From CAUTXO01 sp963542625 (lineage in GTDB: Bacteria; Campylobacterota; Campylobacteria; Campylobacterales; SZUA-545): a stretch of DNA of 5,230 nucleotides. Shown one piece after another: positions 1 to 4,858 of this stretch; positions within the stretch are counted from its first letter, which is position 1, and each line of letters opens with the position of its first letter. The stretch lies in assembly GCA_963542625.1 (NCBI GenBank), contig CAUTXO010000082.1, positions 1 through 5,230 on the forward strand, read 5' to 3'. A program made the translations under genes and the position numbers. The notes beneath the pieces are model-generated. The model was given only the letters and a program-made list of their open reading frames with translations. It made no database searches and was not told the DNA's origin.

Positions 1-40
1 ACAGTTGGATCTTGAGCGTAAGATTTAATAGCTGGATCTG

Positions 41-57
41 CGCTCAATCTTTGCACT
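41..57 (+). repeat. 17-bp direct repeat, copy 1
   Basis: This reads CGCTCAATCTTTGCACT and matches positions 312-328 at 15 of 17 bases. The differing bases change CAATC here to AGATC there, so this copy has lost, or never had, the GATC core. A shorter related string, ATCTTTGCA, occurs at 153-161. Confidence 0.5.
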
Positions 58-311
58 GCCACACTTAGCAGCCGTGAGTTTGCACTCTAGCACCAAGTAA
101 TCCAAACCCCCGCCCAGCAATCCAGCAACCAAACCGCACCACATCTTTGCAATGACTTGCGTGTTTTGCCGCGCCACGCCATAGATCCTTACCGCCCGCA
201 ACGCACCAAGATCTTGACGCTCCCACCACCCAGCGCGTGTTAGCATTCAAGCCAGCAAGCACTCGCCGCTGCGTAGATCTTGGGGTAAAGATCTTGTGCG
301 GATCTTGTTCG

Positions 312-328
312 CGCTAGATCTTTGCACT
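312..328 (+). repeat. 17-bp direct repeat, copy 2
   Basis: This reads CGCTAGATCTTTGCACT, the partner of 41-57, with an intact AGATCT core. The similarity outside the GATC core suggests that at least some of the region arose by duplication and not by independent gain of hexamers. Confidence 0.5.
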
Positions 329-380
329 TTGATTTTACCGCCACCACCAAGCGTGGATCTTGGCGCCACCCACTTTGGCT

Positions 381-439
381 TAAGATCTTGTCTAAGATCT
401 GTTAGCCAGATCTAAAGCACCGTTTAGATCTTATGTTTT
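381..439 (+). repeat. 59-bp direct repeat, copy 1
   Basis: This segment matches 464-522 at roughly 50 of 59 positions, with no gap. It carries four AGATCT sites (384, 396, 409, 427) and ends in a T-rich run. The shared frame is TAAGATCTTG, then CTAAGATCTGTTAGC, then TTAGATCTT. No open frame or recognisable structure is shared beyond the palindromes. Confidence 0.7.
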
Positions 440-463
440 TTCTAAGGCTAAGATCTTGGGGGC

Positions 464-522
464 TAAGATCTTGACTAAGATCTGTTAGCTAGCTCTAAGG
501 CGCCTATTAGATCTTGTATTTT
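464..522 (+). repeat. 59-bp direct repeat, copy 2
   Basis: Second copy of 381-439, offset by 83 bp. It keeps three of the four AGATCT sites (467, 479, 510); the third reads AGCTCT here (492-497). The end of this copy runs into the left edge of the GATC-free block that starts near 516. Confidence 0.7.
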
Positions 523-602
523 TTTTCTTTTGGGGGAAAGGGGGTCAAGTTGCGAGCCACCCACTTCCCCCAAACCCCTAAACCACAGCACGCTTTCAAT
601 GG

Positions 603-635
603 TGCATAGCCAAAGGCTATGCAATTTATTTTTTT
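603..635 (+). terminator. Terminator-like hairpin with T tract
   Basis: A perfect 9-bp stem (603-611 with 615-623, TGCATAGCC and GGCTATGCA) encloses an AAA loop and is followed by a T-rich tail ending in TTTTTTT at 629-635. This is the form of a Rho-independent terminator for plus-strand transcription. No plus-strand gene precedes it, so it may be part of the candidate element's own structure. The minus strand lacks a T tail, so it would not serve the panC operon well. Confidence 0.55.
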
Positions 636-688
636 ACAAAGCCTGCACAGCTTTTTAAAAAATCTGTGGCCCTTCAAAAAGCGTCGTC

Positions 689-717
689 GGGGGGCTGGGG
701 GTTTAAAGGGGAACGGG
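689..717 (+). other. G-quadruplex-type motif
   Basis: Four G runs of 6, 5, 4 and 3 are separated by CT, TTTAAA and AAC, which fits the G3+N1-7 rule for intramolecular quadruplexes. It lies in the right arm of the candidate element, opposite a C-rich left arm (567-580). In a hairpin fold these arms would pair, so quadruplex and duplex forms would compete. Confidence 0.5.
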
Positions 718-815
718 AGCCGTGACGTAGCAATTGGGGCCCCATTCCCCCTAAGGAAAGAAAAACACAAGCGCTAAAGGTACACCATAAAAGCAAAAAA
801 GAAAAAATACCGCGC

Positions 816-912
816 AGGGGTAAGATCTTGCGCTCACGGGGGGGGGGCAAATGCAAGCAAGATCTTGCGCGCAGTGTTAGATCCTACGTAGCAAGGCAAG
901 CCCTAGATCTGG
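816..912. repeat. Short RGATCY cluster right of the GATC-free block
   Basis: GATC cores at 824, 861, 880 and 906 resume the pattern seen left of 510. Positions 857-868 form a perfect 12-bp palindrome, GCAAGATCTTGC. The only other CAAGATCTTG palindrome in the window is at 207-216. No coding potential is visible. Confidence 0.65.
838..847 (+). repeat. Homopolymeric G10 tract
   Basis: Ten consecutive G bases, preceded by CAC and followed by CAAATG. In Campylobacter, G tracts of about eight or more are known hypermutable sites that switch genes by slipped-strand mispairing. Here no supported gene crosses the tract. A 60-codon minus-strand frame (674-856) starts just beyond it and would be interrupted by a length change, but that frame has no recognisable content. 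Confidence 0.85.
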
Positions 913-1325
913 CTACTTACGTATCGTCCTAAAATCCTTGATGTGCTTGATGATCTTATAGCTATGGTTGAGCGACGAAGCGATAGACCCGCCTATGCGC
1001 GCGGCTTCTTTTTGCTTTGCTCTTATTTCATCGTTTAAAACGCTTTTTCTGTATTCAATCTACGCTGCTGTTAGCTTTCTTGCGATTAGATCTGAACGCT
1101 CAAAGCTTTCGTTTAAAAGTCGCTATTTTTTTGCCCTGCTTAAGATCTCTGTTGAGCTAAAAAGCCCAGTGCCAGTGCCACGAAAGGAATGGCTTTAATT
1201 GCGTTAGATGGCCCGCGCGCGTTTTCAAAGGGGTATGGCGTCCGCTGTTTTTGTTCTTTTTTCGCGGTGGCATTACGGTTATGTGTAGATTTAGCCGCGC
1301 GTTAGACCTAGCGCGGTGCGGGCAT
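913..1325 (-). pseudogene. Decayed gene, about 137 codons, unknown function
   Basis: Reading the minus strand from ATG (1325-1323), preceded by AGGA (1333-1330), gives MPAPR, then TAG (1310-1308), TAA (1304-1302), then an open frame to a TAA at 1142-1140. From about 1190-1143 a second frame, shifted by one base, carries on to TAG (915-913) with internal TAGs at 1125-1123 and 1062-1060. Joined, the parts give a coherent protein: a basic N-terminus, a hydrophobic segment containing IPFVALALGFLAQQ, a charged, probably helical stretch containing RLLNESFERSDLIARKL and NDEIRAKQKEAARIGG, and a basic tail ending KHIKDFRTIRK. The length, 413 bp, is one base short of whole codons, which fits a single 1-bp deletion. 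All four stops could be one C-to-T change from CAG or CAA. It starts 52 bp after panC on the same strand, so it was probably the last gene of that operon. I do not recognise the family; a small single-pass membrane protein is the best description. The plus-strand frame over 968-1198 is its antisense shadow. Confidence 0.6.
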
Positions 1326-1377
1326 CAGATCCTATGCGGCAGCGGTGTAAGTGCGCGCCATACAAGCGCTTGCAAAC

Positions 1378-2193
1378 TCACAGCCAAATGTTGTCTATGA
1401 GCCGGACGCTTCCAACTTTTGCGGCAACTAAAATTATCGTATTGCCGGGCGTGGCGGTATCTATGGCGTTTAGATCCCCATCCACAACCGCAACGTAGTC
1501 AATCTCCAAGCCAGCCAAAGCGCTCTCTACCGCGCGCTTTAGATCCTCCGCCGCTCTTGTGCCGCTCTCAAAAAGCGCCCGCGCGGCAAAAAGCCCGCGT
1601 GAAAGCGCTAGCGCGTCCTTTTTTTGCTCTGGCGTTAAATAGGCATTTCTGCTAGAAAGCGCCAATCCGTTTTCATCTCTAACAAGCTCGCACGGCACAA
1701 CCTGCACGTCAAAGAAAAACGCGCGCAAAGCCTGCCTAACCAAAATGAGCTGCTGCGCGTCCTTTTTGCCAAAGTAAATTTTTTGCGGCTTCACGATGGC
1801 AAGTAGCTTAAAAATCACCGTCAAAACGCCGTCAAAATGCCCCGGGCGCGTCTTGCCCTCCAAAATAAAAGCCTGCGAATTGCCCCTTAGCATAGGTTCA
1901 TCGGCGCCATACATATCGCTAGGCGCCGGCGCAAACAAAAAATCCACGCCGCATTCTTCGCACAGCTTGGCGTCGTCTTCAAAGCGGCGCGGATACTTGC
2001 TTAGATCTTCGCCCGGCAAAAATTGCGTGGGATTGACAAAAACGCTCACAACGACGGTCTTGTTTTGCTCGCGCGCCTTTTGAATGAGCGAAAGATGCCC
2101 GGCGTGCAAGGCGCCCATCGTTGGGACGAGCCCGGTCGCGCCGCTAAGTTTTAAAGCGGCTTGGAGTTCATTTGGATTTTGTATTATCTTCAA
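1378..2193 (-). CDS. panC: Pantothenate synthetase (pantoate--beta-alanine ligase)
   Basis: PanC joins D-pantoate to beta-alanine using ATP, through a pantoyl-adenylate intermediate, to give pantothenate, the precursor of coenzyme A; the enzyme is cytosolic. The 271-residue protein shows the full family set: PTMGALHAGH (24-33, with the HxGH nucleotide-binding histidines), FVNPTQF (52-58), GHFDGV (118-123), YFGKKDAQQ (140-148) and RDENGLALSSRN (172-183, the KMSKS-like region). Length is close to the usual 270-285, and nothing is missing. The start is TTG (2193-2191): AAGGA at 2203-2199 sits five bases upstream, and the next residues, KIIQNPNEL, fit the normal N-terminus. The first 26 bases overlap the end of dnaJ in another frame, which suggests coupled translation. 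panB and panD are not in the window. The stop is TGA. Confidence 0.97.
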   Translation of the reverse strand: MKIIQNPNELQAALKLSGATGLVPTMGALHAGHLSLIQKAREQNKTVVVSVFVNPTQFLPGEDLSKYPRRFEDDAKLCEECGVDFLFAPAPSDMYGADEPMLRGNSQAFILEGKTRPGHFDGVLTVIFKLLAIVKPQKIYFGKKDAQQLILVRQALRAFFFDVQVVPCELVRDENGLALSSRNAYLTPEQKKDALALSRGLFAARALFESGTRAAEDLKRAVESALAGLEIDYVAVVDGDLNAIDTATPGNTIILVAAKVGSVRLIDNIWL

Positions 2194-3268
2194 AAAGATC
2201 CTTAAATTTAGAAACTAAATTATCAAGCAAGCCGTTGTGCGGCGAGTTTTCTTGCCCGAAGCTCTTATGCAACTTTTCCAGCATTTCCCGCTGCAAGGCG
2301 TTATACGCCGGCGGATACACAAGCTTGACAGAAATCACAAGATCGCCCTTTTTCTTTGTCCTGATGTTTGGCGCGCCTATGCCACGCAAGCGGATCTGCT
2401 GTTTATCACGCGCGCCTTGGGGGATCTGCGCCTCGCCCTCGCCACTTAGCGTTGGGATCTTGATCTTCCCGCCAAGCGCGGCTAGGGTAAAAAACACGGG
2501 GATTTCTATATAAACATCGTCGCCATCGCGCAAGAAAGTTTCATCTTCTTTTACGTATATGTTTAGGTAAAGATCCCCACGGTTGCCGCGTTTGCCAACG
2601 TTTCCCTTGCCGCTAACGCGCAAGCGCAAGCCGTTATCCACGCCCGCTGGAATATCCACGCTGACGGTATCATCTATCTTGATTTTGCCCGCGCCAGAGC
2701 AAGAATTGCAAGCCTTTTTAATGGCGCTGCCGCTACCGCCGCATTTGGGGCAAGTTTGCGAGAAAGTCATAAAGCCCTGTCTTTGGTAGATCTGCCCCTG
2801 CCCGTGGCAATACGCGCACGTCTGCTTTTCCCCACCCTCGCCGCCGCAAGCTTCGCAAGGCTTATAGTAGGTGTAAGAAAATTCTTTTTTTACGCCAAAA
2901 ATCGCTTCTGAAAACTCCAAAACAATATCTTGCGCGATGTCTAAGATCTCTTTATTTCTTGACCTTTTGCCTCCGCCAAAGAAAGAGTCAAAAATATCCG
3001 CAAAGCCTTCAAAGCCCTCAAAACCGCTCGCGCCGCCGCCTTGAAGCCCGGATCTGCCGTATCTATCATATGCGGCGCGTTTTTCGTCATCGCTTAAAAC
3101 CTGATACGCCTCGTTTATTTGCTTAAATTTGCTTTCGGCTTCCGCGTTTCCTTGATTTTTATCGGGGTGATAGGTCATTGCAAGCTTGCGAAACGAGCGC
3201 TTAATTTCATCGCGGCTAGCCGTTTTGCTAACTTCTAAAACCTCGTAATAATCAAATTCTTCATCCAC
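2168..3268 (-). CDS. dnaJ: Chaperone protein DnaJ (type I Hsp40)
   Basis: DnaJ binds unfolded proteins, delivers them to DnaK and stimulates DnaK ATP hydrolysis in the cytosol. The 366 residues have all parts of a type I DnaJ: J-domain (about 6-70) with HPD at 34-36; a Gly/Phe linker (77-100); a zinc region with four CxxCxGxG repeats whose cysteine pairs are 138/141, 151/154, 173/176 and 187/190; and a C-terminal substrate-binding region (about 200-340). The loop between the first two cysteine pairs is somewhat shorter than in E. coli, but all eight cysteines are present. The start is GTG (3268-3266), with AAGGA six bases upstream; DYYEVLEV follows at once, so no later start is possible. It lies 32 bp after the amidohydrolase gene and overlaps panC. 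dnaK and grpE are not here, and I saw no CIRCE (HrcA-binding) repeat upstream of the operon, so heat control is not evident. The stop is TGA. Confidence 0.97.
   Translation of the reverse strand: MDEEFDYYEVLEVSKTASRDEIKRSFRKLAMTYHPDKNQGNAEAESKFKQINEAYQVLSDDEKRAAYDRYGRSGLQGGGASGFEGFEGFADIFDSFFGGGKRSRNKEILDIAQDIVLEFSEAIFGVKKEFSYTYYKPCEACGGEGGEKQTCAYCHGQGQIYQRQGFMTFSQTCPKCGGSGSAIKKACNSCSGAGKIKIDDTVSVDIPAGVDNGLRLRVSGKGNVGKRGNRGDLYLNIYVKEDETFLRDGDDVYIEIPVFFTLAALGGKIKIPTLSGEGEAQIPQGARDKQQIRLRGIGAPNIRTKKKGDLVISVKLVYPPAYNALQREMLEKLHKSFGQENSPHNGLLDNLVSKFKDLFEDNTKSK
2194..2203 (-). promoter_or_regulatory. Ribosome binding site fixing the panC TTG start
   Basis: Read on the minus strand this is AAGGATCTTT directly before TTG. 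AAGGA (2203-2199) with a five-base spacer supports the rare TTG start. The site also contains a GGATCT hexamer, so the Shine-Dalgarno sequence overlaps the window's repeated motif. It lies inside the end of dnaJ. Confidence 0.75.
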
Positions 3269-3280
3269 AAAAGATCCTTT
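3269..3280 (-). promoter_or_regulatory. Ribosome binding site fixing the dnaJ GTG start
   Basis: Read on the minus strand this is AAAGGATCTTTT directly before GTG. AAGGA (3279-3275) is six bases from the start. Its core AAGGATCTTT is identical to the panC site, and it again contains the GGATCT hexamer. The 32-bp gap to the upstream gene holds no visible promoter. Confidence 0.75.
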
Positions 3281-3300
3281 AGCGTTTTACAAAGCGCGGA

Positions 3301-4176
3301 TTATAGCAAATTCGGCTTTTCTAAAAACCGCTTTTGCAAGCTGCCAAACTCGTCAATGCGCCTATCCCTAAAAAACGGCCACATTCGCCTGACGGCTTCT
3401 GTGCGCGCAAGGTTTATCTCGCAAACCGCGCTTTCTTCTTCTTGCCCCAAAACCTTTAAGATCTCCCCCTGCGCACCCGCTGCAAAAGAATGCCCCCAAA
3501 AGAGTATCCCCCCCTCGCGCCCAACGCGATTAACGCTCACAACCGGTAGCGCATTTGCCACAGCGTGAGATCTTTGGATTAGCTCCCAAGCGTTTAGCTG
3601 CCTTGTTTGCTCGTCTTTTGCGTCGCTCTCGTCCCAGCCGATTGCCGTTGGGTAAATAAGGATCTGCGCGCCTTTTAGCGCCATTATGCGCGCGGCTTCT
3701 GGATACCATTGGTCCCAGCACACCAAAACGCCGAGCTTGCCGACGCTTGTTTGAATGGGGCTAAAGCCAAGATCCCCGGGCGTGAAGTAAAACTTTTCAT
3801 AAAAGCCCGGGTCGTCTGGGATATGCATTTTGCGGTAGATCCCAGCTAGCTTGCCGTCTTTTTCAATCACAGCCGCTGTGTTGTGGTAAAGCCCCGCCGC
3901 GCGGCGTTCAAACAAAGAAAGCACAAGCACCACGCCAAGCGCTGCCGCTATTTGCCCGTAAAACTCCGTTGAGCCGCCCGGAATTTCTTCGGCTAGGTCA
4001 AAGTTGCACGGATCTTCGCTTTGGCAAAAATAAAGCCCCTCGTGAAGCTCTTGCATAACAATTAGCTGTGCGCCGCGACGCGCTAGATCTTGTATCTTTG
4101 CCGCCGCCGCAACGCGATTTGCCGTTTTGTCCGCCGTTTTTGCTGACTGAAAAAATCCAACTTTTAGGGTATCCAC
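3301..4176 (-). CDS. aguB: Carbon-nitrogen hydrolase, probable N-carbamoylputrescine amidase
   Basis: A nitrilase-superfamily amidohydrolase, most likely AguB, which cleaves N-carbamoylputrescine to putrescine, CO2 and ammonia in the agmatine route of polyamine synthesis. The 291 residues contain the Glu-Lys-Cys triad: E43 in MQELHEG, K116 in YRKMHIPDDPG, and C153 in GVLVCWDQWYPE. The stretch GIYRKMHIPDDPGFYEKFYF followed by TPGDLGF is characteristic of the AguB branch and is close to the Campylobacter protein as I remember it. A beta-ureidopropionase or another amidase of the superfamily is a less likely alternative. The start is GTG (4176-4174), with AAAGG 7 bases upstream; DTLKVGFFQ begins the first beta strand, so the N-terminus is complete. 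It is the first gene of the minus-strand operon. The partner agmatine deiminase (aguA) is not in the window. The stop is TAA. Confidence 0.9.
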   Translation of the reverse strand: MDTLKVGFFQSAKTADKTANRVAAAAKIQDLARRGAQLIVMQELHEGLYFCQSEDPCNFDLAEEIPGGSTEFYGQIAAALGVVLVLSLFERRAAGLYHNTAAVIEKDGKLAGIYRKMHIPDDPGFYEKFYFTPGDLGFSPIQTSVGKLGVLVCWDQWYPEAARIMALKGAQILIYPTAIGWDESDAKDEQTRQLNAWELIQRSHAVANALPVVSVNRVGREGGILFWGHSFAAGAQGEILKVLGQEEESAVCEINLARTEAVRRMWPFFRDRRIDEFGSLQKRFLEKPNLL

Positions 4177-4200
4177 ACCGCCGCCTTTAAAATAAATTAA

Positions 4201-4210
4201 TTTGTATAAT
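4201..4210 (+). promoter_or_regulatory. Sigma-70 extended -10 of the SPOR-protein gene
   Basis: TTTGTATAAT is a perfect TATAAT (4205-4210) with the upstream TTTG common in Campylobacterota promoters. Transcription would begin near 4217, giving a leader of about 24 bases with a good ribosome binding site. This makes the earlier in-frame TTG at 4202-4204 impossible as a start, since it lies inside the promoter. Confidence 0.75.
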
Positions 4211-4211
4211 A
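4206..4211 (-). promoter_or_regulatory. Candidate -10 of the aguB-dnaJ-panC operon
   Basis: The minus strand reads TATTAT from 4211 to 4206, about 30 bases before the GTG start, which leaves room for a short leader. It overlaps the plus-strand TATAAT almost base for base. No -35 is evident, which is usual for Campylobacter sigma-70 promoters. TATTTT at 4194-4189 is an alternative but would leave almost no leader. Confidence 0.4.
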
Positions 4212-4229
4212 TTCAATCAATACTAAATC

Positions 4230-4235
4230 GAGGGA
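4230..4235 (+). promoter_or_regulatory. Ribosome binding site deciding the ATG at 4241
   Basis: GAGGGA lies five bases before ATG 4241-4243. It selects this ATG over the TTG 13 codons upstream, and the protein then opens with a normal signal peptide. Confidence 0.8.
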
Positions 4236-4240
4236 AGAAA

Positions 4241-4858
4241 ATGGCTAAACAGGCGGTTTTTTTGGTTTTTTTAGTAAGCTTTTTAAGTGCGGATAATTTT
4301 TTATACGTCTCAGGCAAAGGCTCTAGCGCCGGTGCAAAAGCGATGAGCGCGGGCGCAAAACAAACGGGCACGGGCGCTAAGGCGGGTATGGATTTTTCAA
4401 CCGACAAAATGACGAACAAAGAATTCATCGACGGCAAAATAAATCATTTTAAAGAAGAAATAAACGACGTAAAAGAGCAGCTAAACAAGCAAAAAATGCA
4501 AAATAAAAGCCTTCAAATGCAAATGCAAGACGCGCAAACCGCGCCGCAAAATATGCCAAGTGCTATGCCGCGCGGATCCGCACAAGATCCAATGCCCGGC
4601 TCGCGCGGGGCTAGTGTGGATGACACCTTTGGCGCGGACGGATTTTTCGTCCAACTTGGCGCATTCAAAGACGAAAAAAACGCGCGCGGGTTTTTAGAAA
4701 GCGCCAGAGCGTTTTTTAGCAGCGCCAGAATGGCATTTGCAAGCGGCTATTATAAGGTAGCCGTTGGGCCCTTCCCAAGCGCCGCTGCCGCAAGAAAAAC
4801 CCTAAGCGAAGCGCGCGAAGATTTCAAAGACGCTTTCTTAACAAACGCTTCATTTTAA
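4241..4858 (+). CDS. Exported SPOR-domain protein
   Basis: A 205-residue protein that probably binds peptidoglycan in the periplasm. A signal peptide (1-17; hydrophobic AVFLVFLVSFL, likely cleavage after SFLSA) leads to a Gly/Ala/Lys segment with three imperfect seven-residue repeats, SSAGAKA, MSAGAKQ and TGTGAKA (28-48). Residues about 57-97 are charged and Gln-rich and look like a coiled coil; 100-130 is a Pro/Gly/Met-rich linker. The C-terminus (134-203) is a SPOR domain: GFFVQLGAF opens it and YYKVAVGPFPS supplies its typical last strand. In known families SPOR domains bind glycan strands stripped of stem peptides, often at division sites. There is no lipobox cysteine, so it should be soluble or held by protein contacts. 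It is transcribed divergently from the aguB operon. No close family name can be given beyond the domain. Confidence 0.85.
   Translation: MAKQAVFLVFLVSFLSADNFLYVSGKGSSAGAKAMSAGAKQTGTGAKAGMDFSTDKMTNKEFIDGKINHFKEEINDVKEQLNKQKMQNKSLQMQMQDAQTAPQNMPSAMPRGSAQDPMPGSRGASVDDTFGADGFFVQLGAFKDEKNARGFLESARAFFSSARMAFASGYYKVAVGPFPSAAAARKTLSEAREDFKDAFLTNASF

Larger units (their letters stand above)
1..515. repeat. Non-coding field of dispersed RGATCY sites
   Basis: I see no gene, tRNA or rRNA in this stretch; the short open frames on the minus strand show no recognisable domain or convincing ribosome binding site. It holds 17 GATC sites (first G at 8, 35, 184, 210, 276, 290, 301, 317, 356, 384, 396, 409, 427, 452, 467, 479 and 510), where about 2 would be expected. 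All 17 fit RGATCY, and most read AGATCT or GGATCT followed by TG. Gaps range from 11 to 149 bp with no fixed period, so this is not a CRISPR or a simple tandem array. Near-matches such as AATCTTTGC (46-54) and CATCTTTGC (152-160) look like decayed sites. Function unknown. Confidence 0.8.
516..810. mobile_element. Possible small non-autonomous element with inverted arms
   Basis: The outer ends are complementary: GTATTTTTTTTCTTTT at 516-531 against the reverse complement of 795-810, GTATTTTTTCTTTTTT. Further in, GGGGGAAAGGGG (532-543) matches the reverse complement of the CCCCATTCCCCC stretch near 740-752, and the C-rich arm 556-598 resembles the reverse complement of 673-722. No GATC site occurs from 514 to 823, although 1-510 carries 17. 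Together these suggest a foreign block shaped like a MITE or a long structured RNA. No transposase is present, and I see no clear target-site duplication. The minus-strand frames across it (507-770, 674-856) look like translations of C/G-rich repeat, not proteins. Boundaries are approximate. Confidence 0.35.

Noticed and set aside
25..262. Two overlapping minus-strand frames of 73 and 65 codons.
   Set aside because: No domain, no clear ribosome binding site, and they run through the RGATCY field; two long frames in the same DNA suggest chance.
1..510. CRISPR array or simple tandem repeat.
   Set aside because: The conserved unit is only 6-10 bp, the spacing is irregular (11 to 149 bp), and there are no uniform spacers.
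507..856. Minus-strand frames of 87 and 60 codons over the GATC-free block.
   Set aside because: They translate C/G-rich repeat arms and the G10 tract into Pro/Arg-rich sequence without family features.
1143..1190. Programmed -1 frameshift between the two frames of the decayed gene.
   Set aside because: The CTTTTTA stretch is not a proper slippery heptamer, and stops on both sides of the shift make a functional product unlikely.
913..1325. TAG read as glutamine (recoding) instead of a pseudogene.
   Set aside because: The frame also contains an internal TAA and a one-base shift, and no recoding of TAG is known to me in Campylobacterota. Decay explains all lesions at once.
1378..4176. Functional pairing of the amidohydrolase with PanC, supplying beta-alanine from N-carbamoyl-beta-alanine.
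   Set aside because: The sequence signature fits N-carbamoylputrescine amidase better than beta-ureidopropionase, and the genes are separated by dnaJ.
4202..4240. Upstream TTG start giving a 218-residue SPOR protein.
   Set aside because: The TTG lies inside the TATAAT promoter, and the 13 extra residues would precede a normal signal peptide; ATG 4241 has a good ribosome binding site.
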